Assembly (NCBI GenBank): GCA_002361175.1
Contig: DESG01000061.1
Location: 1-8,183, forward strand
From: Lachnoclostridium sp. UBA3320
GTDB taxonomy: Bacteria; Bacillota; Clostridia; Lachnospirales; Lachnospiraceae
Direction: 5' to 3'
DNA length: 8,183 bases
How positions within the stretch are numbered: the first letter of the stretch is position 1; each line of letters begins with the position of its first letter. Of the stretch, positions 1 to 7,674 are shown in pieces. Both the position numbers and the translations under genes were made by a program. The notes beneath the pieces are model-generated. The model was not told the DNA's origin, did no database searches, and saw only the letters and a list, made by a program, of their open reading frames with translations.

Positions 1-1239
1 ATCGTTAAGTTGATGACATTGCCCCACATCCCAGAAATTACTATGGGTAGCAACCCTTGATAAAATATCAGACCTTTCCCCATGTTTCACATACACATCT
101 GCATAAGCTACTAAAATCTTACCCTGTAATTTAGAAGCATCAAATTCATAATCTAATGCCCATGTGCCTGCACCAGTATCAGATGCAGTTACTTCCATTT
201 CTTTCTCTACTTTCTTGCCAGAACTGTCAGTCAGTGTTGTGCCTTTTTCCATGTCAATGATTTTGCCCTTGACTGTATAGGTTGAGTTTGGCTGGAAACG
301 AGTGTAGCTGACAGTATCCACGATATGTGCATCAGCTTCAGCAAGAAGCACTTTTGTCCCTGTTTTATAATCGTTTAAATCTGTCCAGATATAAGGGATA
401 TATACAGTCTGTTTTAAGTTTTCAATACTGGTATGCTTTGCAACAAGCACCCTGTCAGAATTCCCATCTTTATTTGTAATGCGGTACAGTTCCTGATATA
501 CCACTAAAACTGCACCCTTAAATTCATCTGTAGTATATTTTGAAACATCAATATCAAATGCTATTTTTATAGTACCTTCACTGGAACTGGTTACTTTAAA
601 CTGCTTTGTCGCCTCTGCCCTGCCACCACCTGGTGCATATGCAAGGACATTCGTACCTGCCTGTATTGTCTGGTCTTTATTGACAACATAACCATGCAAT
701 TCATAATCCCCTGCAGGTAAATTTCTGTAATGGACTGTATCTATAACAGTTGCCCTTCCTGTATCAGTATGCAGAGTCTTAGTAAAGTTATCCATATCAA
801 TTGCTTCAGTCCAGATATCTCCAATTGGGATTGTCTGCCTTTCATCCAGAGGATCCTGGTGGTCTGCAATCAGATGTTCACCAGTTTCATTATCTAAATA
901 CAATCTTTCATAAATTACGAGGGTTCTTCCTGCGAAATATTCAGCATCAAGGCAGAATGTTACATCTTTGTGTTTGCTGTCCTGTGGAATAATATCACCA
1001 AAAGTTAAATATTGCTTATCTAACAGCTCAAAATCTGTTTTAAATTCAGTAGTAAGCACCTGCTTATTTCCTGCATCATCAGTAGCAATATCACCTGTAG
1101 CCTGGTCCCTTAATTCTGTCACAAGTCTGTAAGTATAACCTGGTGACAATGATTTGTAATGAACTGTATCAATAATATCTAACTCTTTTGAAGCAAGCCC
1201 AATATTTTCACCAGTGCTTTTCTCCATTGCATCTGTAGT
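1..1239 (-). repeat. VaFE triad unit 2 (repeats 6, 7, 8), near complete at edge
   Basis: Second copy of the triad. The opening Thr codons of repeats 6 and 7 lie 1218 bases from those of repeats 3 and 4, and that of repeat 8 lies 1206 bases from repeat 5. Repeat 6: Thr1816, RDQATG Asp, VIYERLY, IADHQD, Gln1926: complete. Repeat 7: Thr1959, His and Gln2068 kept, but Asn replaces Asp (VVN) and Gln replaces Glu (VVYQELY). Repeat 8: Thr2100, Asp (IID), His and Gln2198 kept, Ala replaces Glu (VAYADVY). Repeat types match across units (3 with 6, 4 with 7, 5 with 8), the sign of duplication of a three-domain block. Confidence 0.85.
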
Positions 1240-4200
1240 GATTTTAGGGAAATAAACCCTTTCTTCTGTATCCCAGAATTCATCATGAGTTGCAACAACC
1301 TTATCACCAATATACACCTCTGCATATGCGACAAGGATTGTTCCCTGCATCTTGGAAGCATCAAAAGTATAATCTAATGCCCATGAACCAGTTCCTGTTG
1401 CATTTGAAGTAAACTGCTGCACCTTTTCGCTGCCTGGAAGAACTGTGCCATCTTCCATGTTGTAAAGTCTTCCTTTTACAGTATATTGTGTAGAAGGTTT
1501 AAAATTGAAATAGTTAATGGTATCTATAAGGTGTGCATTTGATTCTGCATATGATAATTTTGTACCAGTCTTACTGTCATTCAGTGATGTTGTAATCTTT
1601 GGAAGGTAAATCGTCTGGTTTTCATCATTAATATCTGTATGAGATGCAACAATAGACCTGTCATCAGCACCATCGTATCGTTGGATGACATACAAATCCT
1701 CATAAACAACGAAAACTGCACCATCATATGATTTATTCAAATCATCAACATATTTTTTTAAATCTATGTCAAATGTCAGTTCCTGCTCACCATTTGCTGT
1801 GTCTGGTGTGAATACTACTTTGTTCTCTGCTGGCTTACCATCGGTTCCAACCACAAGAATTTCTTCATCCCCAGCTTCAAGGGTTTTCTTCCTGTCAACA
1901 ACCCTTCCATGTAATTCGTATGTTAATCCAGGAATAAGATTTTCAAAAGAAACAGTATCCTTGATGATTGCTGTTTCGTCTGCATAGGAAATGTTTGTTT
2001 GTGTTTCCACATCAATAGCATTGGTCCAGATTTTAGGGAAGCGAATCATCTGGTTTTCATCAGCCAGATCCTGATGGTCTGCCACTAACTGTAAATTCCC
2101 ATCTTTATCTTCAAGATACATCCTCTCAAAAACAACAAGTGTTCTTCCTGCAAAGCTCTCAGCATTGAATGAAAAAGTAACCCCATTGCCATCATGATTC
2201 TCAGGAATGATATCACCATAACTGCCATACCTTCCTGCATCAAAATCTTCATCAGCAATAAATTCTGAAACCAGTGACTGCTGTTTCCCATCATCATCTA
2301 CCACAATTTCACCAGTGGCAGCATCAACCAGGTCTGAGTAAACGATATATTTAAGTCCAGGGATAACATCTTCATAGTGTACAGTATCATAGATGTGGAC
2401 ATTTTTCTCTGGATAACTTAAATGATGGTCTGTTTTCTGGTCTTTCGCAAATGTGTCCATGCCTGTCACAGATGTCATCTGGTTCTTGTCCATAATGTCC
2501 TTATGGTCTGCAACAAGAACCCAGTTGCCAGAATCAGGGCTGCCTTTTTCAAGAAAAATTTCTTCAAATGCAACATATTTCTTGCCATTAGACTTATTAA
2601 TCTGGAATGCGAGCTCAATATCAAAACTTCCAGATTCTCCCTCTGCAACCTTATAAGTTTCACACTGCATTGGATTGCCATTTTTATCAAGTCCTACATC
2701 TCCAGTTTCAGCATCAACCAGTCTGGATACAATCTTATATCTCAGTCCTGGTAACAGGTTTTTGTATGTTATGGAGTCTACAAGCAGTGAATTTCCTGCT
2801 GCTGTAAGATTTGTACCTGTGTCCTGGTCTGTTAACTGCGTCTGTACAGAAGGAACCATAAAGGATTCATATTTATCATTCTTGTCTTTAAACTCAAAAG
2901 CAAGTGTAGAACCATCATATATTTCAATAAATGAAACAAATTTTTTACCATCTAAACCAGTTCCATCAAACTCATAACGAACATCCCATTTACCAGAACC
3001 AGTTGCAGAAGTTGTCTGGTTCGTTGTACTGTCAGTGATTTTGATTTCATTTCCTGCAGCATCTTTTGCTTTTTCATTTGTTTCCAAATCAACAAGCCAT
3101 CCCTTTATTGTATATGCCTTGTTTGGTGTCAGCCCAGAATATTCAATAGTATCTGTCATGGACTGGAGAACACTTCCGCCACCTTCTTTGCAGGTTTCGT
3201 CCTTATACTTGCCTGCATAAGCTATAGATTCTCCTGTACCACTCTTTCTCTGTATCTGGCTGCTAATAATCTGTGTGCCTGCATGTCCTTCATTTTTAGT
3301 AAAATAAAGATACTCTGTAGGCTCTTCTTCTGATGAAACTGTTATTGCAACATTATCATTTTCTGGATCAACCTCTGGGACACTTCCACTGTCATCTTCT
3401 TCATCACTGCCATCCCCATCATCTATAGATGTCCATGTATCATCTTCTTCATCTTCAATGTCAATTCTCTCTCCAGATGAGGTAACAGCATAAACAGTGT
3501 TCATGAATACTAATGTATGGTCTGCCATCCCATCTGATGAAACTGTACCATTAATAAATGTAACATGGTGTTCATCACCAGGATGTTCAGCAAGATGGTT
3601 ATTCCAGTCGTCCTGTGTAAATGAATGTGTAATAGATGACCTTGACATAGGTTCGTCTGGATCTGGTGTTTCCACTGTTCCGCCTGATGATGTATCCCAA
3701 TTAACATCAATATATTTGCCTGTCGTTTTATCCAGGCATGATGTGTTAATGTAATATGTCATGCTTTCATAGCCTTCCACAGGTCTTACCAGAACCTGTT
3801 CTGAAAACTTTACTGGGCCTTGGTCTGCCTCTGCATACTGCTCACCTGAGTCTGTAAACTTTGCATACGAAAACTGCCCAAGGAAAGCCCTGTCCTCTGC
3901 TGCCCTAATAGCTGCACCTGCACTTGCTGACTGCATTACTATATTACCCTTGGCATCTGCCCCATTGATTAAAACTTTAGGGTTATCCTTGTCACCATTC
4001 ATATACACAACTATGCCCTTTTCAGGATCTGATGAAACAGATGTGCCTGTTGCACCATTAAACATTTCACCACTTGTTAAAAATCCTTCAGATGCAGATA
4101 CTTCATAAATGTGGTATGTCCCCTTTTTGCCAAAATTCTTCTGCCATGATTCCAGGTCGCTCGGATTGATAAAATTATTTTTCCATCCTGGTCGGTTAGA

Positions 4201-6612
4201 TGTATCATATACTATAGGGAAAAAATCAATACCTGCTGGTGTGTATGGATGACCAGAAGGATATCCTTTTTTCATTTCTTGCATAAACCTGGTATAATTA
4301 GGGCCACCCTTTTTAGTTGATGATGTTGTAAATGTCCATGAAGCCTTTTTGCTTTTGGACTCAAGTTCCTTAACAGTATTGCATTTCTGGTCTTTATAAA
4401 AATCAACCCTGTATACTGCACCGTCAAGTGTTGCCTTTGACATGCCGTCTCCCCATGCTGTCACTGGATTTATATCCTTGAATAATGCAAGGGCAAAAGG
4501 ATCCTCCCCTTCTTCCTTTTTTTGTTCAACATCCTTGCTGTGGAAGTTAACCCTGACAAGGTTACATGTAGTCTGTTTGCCTATTTCTGCACCAAGGAAA
4601 CTGAGGATTATGTATCCCTTTTTAGCTGTTTTAGTCCTTTGCTTCCATCCTCCGCCAATGTCCTCCCATCCACTAACTTTTTGTTCTGCATTTTTGATTT
4701 TAACAACCCTTACAGCAAATACATTCTGGTTAAGTGGGTTACTAAACCCAGTCTTATATAAATGTGTACATGTAGAGTGCATTGCCTTTATACATCTGAT
4801 GAATGGAAGAAGACCTTTTTCTTTAATCCACTCATCTTTATCTCTTTTTGGTTTTGCATTAGATAAATCACATGATATATATAAATCCTGCCCAGGTTCA
4901 AGCTTATGGGGCTTAATATCAGCCTGCTCAAAAGTCATGTCACCCAATGCATATTTTGCTAACCTCGTACCAGCAGATTCCCTTCCAGGATCATAATTGC
5001 CTGTAGATGTATGGTTGTTGTCCTCGGAAAGGTAATATTTTTCATTTCCAGTAGCTGAACCCTTGCCTGGATACCCTAATTTACCTGTTACCCTTGCTGG
5101 TTTAAAAAGGTCACTGTTACCTTTTTTTGGCAGCTTATCCCATGGCACTTCTATATTATCCAGAGCTTTCATATCCTTATAAGCAATACTTTGTGCTGGT
5201 TCTCCATTTACATCACTAGCAGCAATACCTACAAGCTGGTCTTTTAATGTCTCTCCATTTTCCCATGCTTCGACAGAAACAATGGAAGCAGAAGACATAC
5301 CAATTGTTAAATTTCCAGTTTCCTGTTCATATTCATAGGAATCTTCAGGCATAAGTACACCATTTACTGAAACACTCATGTTTTCAGGATCCATTCCAGC
5401 ACTTACAGAGGTTGTTGTTTCAAGGGAAAATATATCCTGCTCTTCTGAACTGACATCTATTGAAGTCCCCTCTTCATCCACACCAATTGTACATACACCA
5501 GACTGCATTTCAGGCATATCATCTTCTGCAGCCCTTGTCATGATTTCATCATGGTAAACCTGCATAAACTGTACCTGCAGGCTTGAAATTGCAAGTTCAT
5601 TATTTTCTTCTTTATTTAACTGTGCATATAATGATTTAGGGATGTATAACAGGCCTGTTTCATTATCATATACACATCCGTCAAGTGCCCTGCCACTTAA
5701 ATCATTATATGCAAACTGCCAGTCCTGTACTGTATACCCTTCATCCTTCTGCATAGTGTTGGCATATGTAACATAATAATCACTGTTTTCATCAAAATCA
5801 TATATATATGTCGTTGCCTGTACCTGCCCCAAAAATTTCATAAGGTTTTCATCACTATTTTCATCATCAGCTTCAATACTATCCATAATACTATCAATAG
5901 TATCCCCAGGTTCAACATATTTGCCATCATATAAGGTCTGCTTAACAGGCAGAATATCTACTGGTGCAGCTTTGCCACTTACTGTCATGTAGGCAGGGTT
6001 TAGGTTTGCTTTAATATAACTCTCAGTAGCTAAATCAAAGATTACTTCTTCTACTTCTTCTTGTGTAACCTCTGATGTTTCTGTAATATCATGATATTTA
6101 GATTCTATATCTAGCTCTCCACCATCAGATAATTCCTCTCCTTGAACGATTTCAACAGTGGATGAACTGGAAAATACAGCTTCTACAGTTAAACTTTGAT
6201 TAGGCATCACAAACGAAAACACATTATCCATGGTTTCTTTATGAGCCATTACATCCCCACTGTTAGCATCTTTAATTGTAAATGACTTAACATTATATTC
6301 ATCATCTGGTACTAATTCTACCTCTACTTTGTCCCCTGCATTAAAAGCCCAGATAGAACCATCATTTTCAACTTGATCCAGCTCGCCATCTTCACCAACC
6401 TGGACCATATGGTATCCATCCTGGTCTGCTGTAGAGGCATCCATGCACTCTTGCGAAAATTGCATAATACCATTATCAGTATCAGACAGTGTCACTGTTG
6501 TTACAGTATCCGTGTCATTTTCTTCAGCACTTGCAATGTTTACCAGGCCAGCTGGAATACACATAACAGTTGCCAAAAAAGCTGAAACAGCTTTCTTTAT
6601 AAACTTTATCAC
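1..6612 (-). CDS. Giant VaFE-repeat surface adhesin (C-terminus beyond window)
   Basis: I translated this frame codon by codon: 2204 codons with no stop, still open at base 1. The start is GTG at 6612-6610, chosen because AAGGGGG lies 9 bases upstream and the next residues form a signal peptide. Order: signal peptide 1-29; beta-repeat-like domain about 85-147 (pattern GDKVEVELVP ... FSFVMPNQSLTVEAVF, as in divergent InlB-type repeats); unrecognised region about 150-700; SpaA-like domain about 705-851; another unrecognised, probably beta-rich, part to about 1045; acidic linker 1048-1097; eight VaFE/T-Q ester domains from about 1114 to the edge. In this family such domains stack into a stiff stalk, each locked by a Thr-Gln ester bond, and the protein is normally sortase-anchored; the anchor is not visible here. 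Likely role, by inference: a long adhesin holding its N-terminal region away from the cell wall. The N-terminal half has scattered Cys, but I see no clear Cys-Gln thioester domain. Frame and family are secure; the ligand is unknown. Confidence 0.95.
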   Translation of the reverse strand, partial: MIKFIKKAVSAFLATVMCIPAGLVNIASAEENDTDTVTTVTLSDTDNGIMQFSQECMDASTADQDGYHMVQVGEDGELDQVENDGSIWAFNAGDKVEVELVPDDEYNVKSFTIKDANSGDVMAHKETMDNVFSFVMPNQSLTVEAVFSSSSTVEIVQGEELSDGGELDIESKYHDITETSEVTQEEVEEVIFDLATESYIKANLNPAYMTVSGKAAPVDILPVKQTLYDGKYVEPGDTIDSIMDSIEADDENSDENLMKFLGQVQATTYIYDFDENSDYYVTYANTMQKDEGYTVQDWQFAYNDLSGRALDGCVYDNETGLLYIPKSLYAQLNKEENNELAISSLQVQFMQVYHDEIMTRAAEDDMPEMQSGVCTIGVDEEGTSIDVSSEEQDIFSLETTTSVSAGMDPENMSVSVNGVLMPEDSYEYEQETGNLTIGMSSASIVSVEAWENGETLKDQLVGIAASDVNGEPAQSIAYKDMKALDNIEVPWDKLPKKGNSDLFKPARVTGKLGYPGKGSATGNEKYYLSEDNNHTSTGNYDPGRESAGTRLAKYALGDMTFEQADIKPHKLEPGQDLYISCDLSNAKPKRDKDEWIKEKGLLPFIRCIKAMHSTCTHLYKTGFSNPLNQNVFAVRVVKIKNAEQKVSGWEDIGGGWKQRTKTAKKGYIILSFLGAEIGKQTTCNLVRVNFHSKDVEQKKEEGEDPFALALFKDINPVTAWGDGMSKATLDGAVYRVDFYKDQKCNTVKELESKSKKASWTFTTSSTKKGGPNYTRFMQEMKKGYPSGHPYTPAGIDFFPIVYDTSNRPGWKNNFINPSDLESWQKNFGKKGTYHIYEVSASEGFLTSGEMFNGATGTSVSSDPEKGIVVYMNGDKDNPKVLINGADAKGNIVMQSASAGAAIRAAEDRAFLGQFSYAKFTDSGEQYAEADQGPVKFSEQVLVRPVEGYESMTYYINTSCLDKTTGKYIDVNWDTSSGGTVETPDPDEPMSRSSITHSFTQDDWNNHLAEHPGDEHHVTFINGTVSSDGMADHTLVFMNTVYAVTSSGERIDIEDEEDDTWTSIDDGDGSDEEDDSGSVPEVDPENDNVAITVSSEEEPTEYLYFTKNEGHAGTQIISSQIQRKSGTGESIAYAGKYKDETCKEGGGSVLQSMTDTIEYSGLTPNKAYTIKGWLVDLETNEKAKDAAGNEIKITDSTTNQTTSATGSGKWDVRYEFDGTGLDGKKFVSFIEIYDGSTLAFEFKDKNDKYESFMVPSVQTQLTDQDTGTNLTAAGNSLLVDSITYKNLLPGLRYKIVSRLVDAETGDVGLDKNGNPMQCETYKVAEGESGSFDIELAFQINKSNGKKYVAFEEIFLEKGSPDSGNWVLVADHKDIMDKNQMTSVTGMDTFAKDQKTDHHLSYPEKNVHIYDTVHYEDVIPGLKYIVYSDLVDAATGEIVVDDDGKQQSLVSEFIADEDFDAGRYGSYGDIIPENHDGNGVTFSFNAESFAGRTLVVFERMYLEDKDGNLQLVADHQDLADENQMIRFPKIWTNAIDVETQTNISYADETAIIKDTVSFENLIPGLTYELHGRVVDRKKTLEAGDEEILVVGTDGKPAENKVVFTPDTANGEQELTFDIDLKKYVDDLNKSYDGAVFVVYEDLYVIQRYDGADDRSIVASHTDINDENQTIYLPKITTSLNDSKTGTKLSYAESNAHLIDTINYFNFKPSTQYTVKGRLYNMEDGTVLPGSEKVQQFTSNATGTGSWALDYTFDASKMQGTILVAYAEVYIGDKVVATHDEFWDTEERVYFPKITTDAMEKSTGENIGLASKELDIIDTVHYKSLSPGYTYRLVTELRDQATGDIATDDAGNKQVLTTEFKTDFELLDKQYLTFGDIIPQDSKHKDVTFCLDAEYFAGRTLVIYERLYLDNETGEHLIADHQDPLDERQTIPIGDIWTEAIDMDNFTKTLHTDTGRATVIDTVHYRNLPAGDYELHGYVVNKDQTIQAGTNVLAYAPGGGRAEATKQFKVTSSSEGTIKIAFDIDVSKYTTDEFKGAVLVVYQELYRITNKDGNSDRVLVAKHTSIENLKQTVYIPYIWTDLNDYKTGTKVLLAEADAHIVDTVSYTRFQPNSTYTVKGKIIDMEKGTTLTDSSGKKVEKEMEVTASDTGAGTWALDYEFDASKLQGKILVAYADVYVKHGERSDILSRVATHSNFWDVGQCHQLND
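1240..2466 (-). repeat. VaFE triad unit 1 (repeats 3, 4, 5)
   Basis: First copy of a three-domain unit. Repeat 3: DTVHY Thr1410, LVD, VVFERMY, VADHQD, Gln1521: a complete ester set. Repeat 4: DTVSF Thr1553, VVD, VVYEDLY, VASHTD, Gln1666: complete. Repeat 5: DTINY Thr1698, but Asn replaces Asp (RLYN), Ala replaces Glu (VAYAEVY) and Glu1784 replaces Gln; only Thr and His remain, so no ester is expected. Each repeat is 120-145 residues, as usual for the family. Limits were set by aligning the opening Thr and closing Gln columns. Confidence 0.85.
2467..3273 (-). repeat. VaFE/T-Q ester repeats 1 and 2 of the giant adhesin
   Basis: Repeat 1 (about 1114-1257) opens DTIEY with Thr1155. At the VaFE position it has VSFIEIY (Ile instead of Glu), at the His position Phe, and at the Gln position Glu1249. 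Alignment after that position is exact (VPSVQTQLTDQDTG against LPKITTSLNDSKTG of repeat 5), so the Glu call is firm. Repeat 2 (about 1258-1382) opens DSITY, putting Ser1280 where Thr belongs, but keeps the Asp (RLVD), Glu (VAFEEIF), His (VADHKD) and Gln1378. By family rules repeat 1 should not form the ester, and repeat 2 could only form a Ser-Gln ester. Confidence 0.85.
3322..3471 (-). other. Acidic Asp/Glu/Ser linker before the VaFE stalk
   Basis: Residues 1048-1097, rich in Asp, Glu and Ser, with runs such as DIEDEEDD and DDGDGSDEEDDSGS. Probably a flexible, negatively charged hinge between the N-terminal head and the repeat stalk. DxDGS-type spacing could bind a cation, but the full EF-hand pattern is not met. 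Confidence 0.6.
4060..4500 (-). other. SpaA/prealbumin-like (Cna-B type) domain in the giant adhesin
   Basis: Residues about 705-851. The start ALFKDINP, then ATLDGAVYRVDFY, and the end YHIYEVSASEGF match the layout of Lachnospiraceae SpaA-like domains (K-x-D opening, 'LxGAxFxVxYY', and 'ExxAPEGY' closing). A Lys near the start and the Glu of YEVSASEGF are kept, so a Lys-Asn isopeptide bond is possible, but I cannot name the Asn partner. The domain lies between two unrecognised parts of the head region. Confidence 0.6.
6526..6612 (-). other. Sec signal peptide of the giant adhesin
   Basis: Residues 1-29: basic start (K3, K6, K7), hydrophobic core from about A8 to V24, and an ASA motif before E30 that fits signal peptidase I cleavage after A29. 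The mature protein begins with an acidic, Thr-rich stretch. Cys18 lies inside the core with no lipobox, so a lipoprotein is unlikely. Confidence 0.9.
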
Positions 6613-6621
6613 TTAAATATA

Positions 6622-6628
6622 CCCCCTT
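6622..6628 (-). promoter_or_regulatory. Ribosome binding site deciding a GTG start
   Basis: On the minus strand AAGGGGG lies 9 bases before GTG at 6612. The next in-frame ATG is residue 17, inside the hydrophobic core of the signal peptide, so starting there would destroy the export signal. This supports GTG as the true start. Confidence 0.8.
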
Positions 6629-6761
6629 CTTAAAATTTTATCTATGTCAAAGCATTTCTGCTATTATCCAATTTAATATGTATTTTTTTTCGAGGAAGAG
6701 AAGAAAGATTTTGAGAAAAATTATGAATTAATTCTTTTGAAATGCTATTATTAAGCATTAT

Positions 6762-6791
6762 AAAAGACTCATGCAAGGTACATGAGCCTTT
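6762..6791 (-). terminator. Intrinsic terminator after the metallopeptidase-like gene
   Basis: Stem CTCATG (6768-6773) with CATGAG (6781-6786) and loop 6774-6780. After one A-C mismatch the stem extends with AAAG against CTTT. On the minus strand it is followed by TCTTTTATAA, and it lies about 50 bases after the stop of the 208-residue gene. The run of T is also fair on the plus strand, but no plus-strand gene needs it. Confidence 0.7.
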
Positions 6792-6839
6792 CTTTGCCAA
6801 ATCACAACCATTATTACATAATATGCAAATCTTACATTA

Positions 6840-7466
6840 TCAGTTCAATATTATCTCTTTATAATGCTCACATACTCTGTCTATAATCTTCTGGTCATTG
6901 AATCCAACATCTTTTGCTATTTCACTGACTAATCCAGGACCAAAATCATATTTCCTCGCATATGTTTCTCGTCGATCCCATGATGGATGTGAGATAGTAT
7001 CTGTACTATCTATATGTAATTTCTTTTTATATTCTATTGATGCTAATAACTTTTCCCTACTACCATCTGCCATTTTTTTTGCCCCACCAAAATCAGCATG
7101 AAGTTCATTTACCCATGCAATAAATTTAATACTTTTTATACCAAATTTGAGAAAACAGAATTGATTTTCTGTATGTGTTATCTCATGCCCAACAGTTATA
7201 TTAAATGCATTGTTTGTTTCAGCATCATTAAATAAAATAAGCCTGGTAGCCCATTTGGAATTCATAACTATATATTTGTTAAAAAATACATGGGAATTTA
7301 AAATATGTGGCTTTATATCAAAAAGCCATGAAAACTTTATTTTCGTTTTCTCTGAACACTTCATCCTTTCATACTTTCGGAGAATATCCAAATAATTATC
7401 TGGAATAATAGCTTTCTCTTCCTTTACCTGATGGTGTATTGCAGCCCTCATTAATAAATGAATCAT
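6840..7466 (-). CDS. HExxH zinc metallopeptidase-like protein (M48-like)
   Basis: A 208-residue protein with HEITH at 94-98 (two His zinc ligands and the catalytic Glu), NELHAD at 120-125 (Glu121 as likely third ligand, ExxAD style) and HPSWDRR at 160-166. HExxH, ExxAD and a later HP...R motif together are typical of M48-type gluzincins. The gap from HExxH to the Glu is only 22 residues, shorter than in classic M48 and closer to ImmA/IrrE-like proteins, so the family call is tentative. I see no signal peptide or membrane segment, so it is probably cytoplasmic unless held by a partner. The start has AAGGAGG (7477-7483) 10 bases upstream. It follows the 60-residue membrane protein by 25 bases, suggesting co-transcription. 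An A8 run sits in codons 130-131. The substrate is unknown; it could also be a regulatory protease or a non-catalytic relative. Confidence 0.8.
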   Translation of the reverse strand: MIHLLMRAAIHHQVKEEKAIIPDNYLDILRKYERMKCSEKTKIKFSWLFDIKPHILNSHVFFNKYIVMNSKWATRLILFNDAETNNAFNITVGHEITHTENQFCFLKFGIKSIKFIAWVNELHADFGGAKKMADGSREKLLASIEYKKKLHIDSTDTISHPSWDRRETYARKYDFGPGLVSEIAKDVGFNDQKIIDRVCEHYKEIILN

Positions 7467-7476
7467 ATTATGTAGC

Positions 7477-7483
7477 CCTCCTT
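7477..7483 (-). promoter_or_regulatory. Ribosome binding site of the metallopeptidase-like gene
   Basis: AAGGAGG on the minus strand, 10 bases before ATG at 7466. It lies in the 25-base gap after the TGA of the small membrane protein, so the gene can be translated independently on a shared transcript. Confidence 0.75.
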
Positions 7484-7491
7484 ACTGCTTT

Positions 7492-7674
7492 TCACAACAG
7501 AACAATTAATAAAATAATTATCAACAAAACGATTAACCGAATTGTTGGAAATGGATTATCCCATGGGGAATCACCTATAAAAAAAGGAAGATTAAAATGT
7601 TGTATAATTCCCCACAATGTCAAAAGGAAAAAAATCACAGCAAGAACAATCAGAATTACTTTTACAACTATCAT
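7492..7674 (-). CDS. Small two-segment membrane protein, 60 residues
   Basis: Start set at ATG 7674-7672 because GGTGGTGAT, close to the ideal GGAGGTGAT, lies directly upstream. The longer frame from 7770 would begin inside a terminator hairpin. Hydrophobic segments at about residues 2-24 and 46-60 flank a short polar loop with FIGDSPWDNPFP; the protein ends in a run of Ile, Leu and Val. I do not recognise a family. Its position 25 bases before the metallopeptidase-like gene suggests a joint unit, for example a membrane partner or target of that protein, but this is only inference from position. Confidence 0.7.
   Translation of the reverse strand: MIVVKVILIVLAVIFFLLTLWGIIQHFNLPFFIGDSPWDNPFPTIRLIVLLIIILLIVLL

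Larger units (their letters stand above)
6613..6839. promoter_or_regulatory. Intergenic leader of the giant adhesin gene
   Basis: This 227-base, very A+T-rich gap must hold the adhesin promoter, because a terminator at 6762-6791 separates the gene from the one upstream. Best -10 candidate on the minus strand is GATAAT (6668-6663), with an A8 tract (6690-6683) just upstream but no good -35, giving a leader of about 45 bases. A TTGACA at 6650-6645 is too close to the start codon to serve. A small hairpin, AATGCT/AGCATT (6741-6759), has no T run and no clear role. Confidence 0.35.

Noticed and set aside
1..3273. CRISPR array or transposon repeats
   Set aside because: The periodicity is protein domain repetition of 120-145 codons with diverged DNA; there are no short identical repeats, inverted ends or transposase.
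4442..4996. Plus-strand frame of 184 codons
   Set aside because: Lies opposite the intact adhesin frame, has no ribosome binding site that I can see and low-complexity, Cys/Ser/Leu-rich content typical of an antisense shadow.
6645..6650. TTGACA as -35 box for the adhesin
   Set aside because: A -10 at normal spacing would fall on the ribosome binding site, leaving no usable leader.
6840..7466. ImmA/IrrE-type phage regulator protease
   Set aside because: HExxH spacing would allow it, but the HPSWDRR motif fits M48-like proteins better and no repressor or mobile-element genes are nearby; kept only as an alternative.
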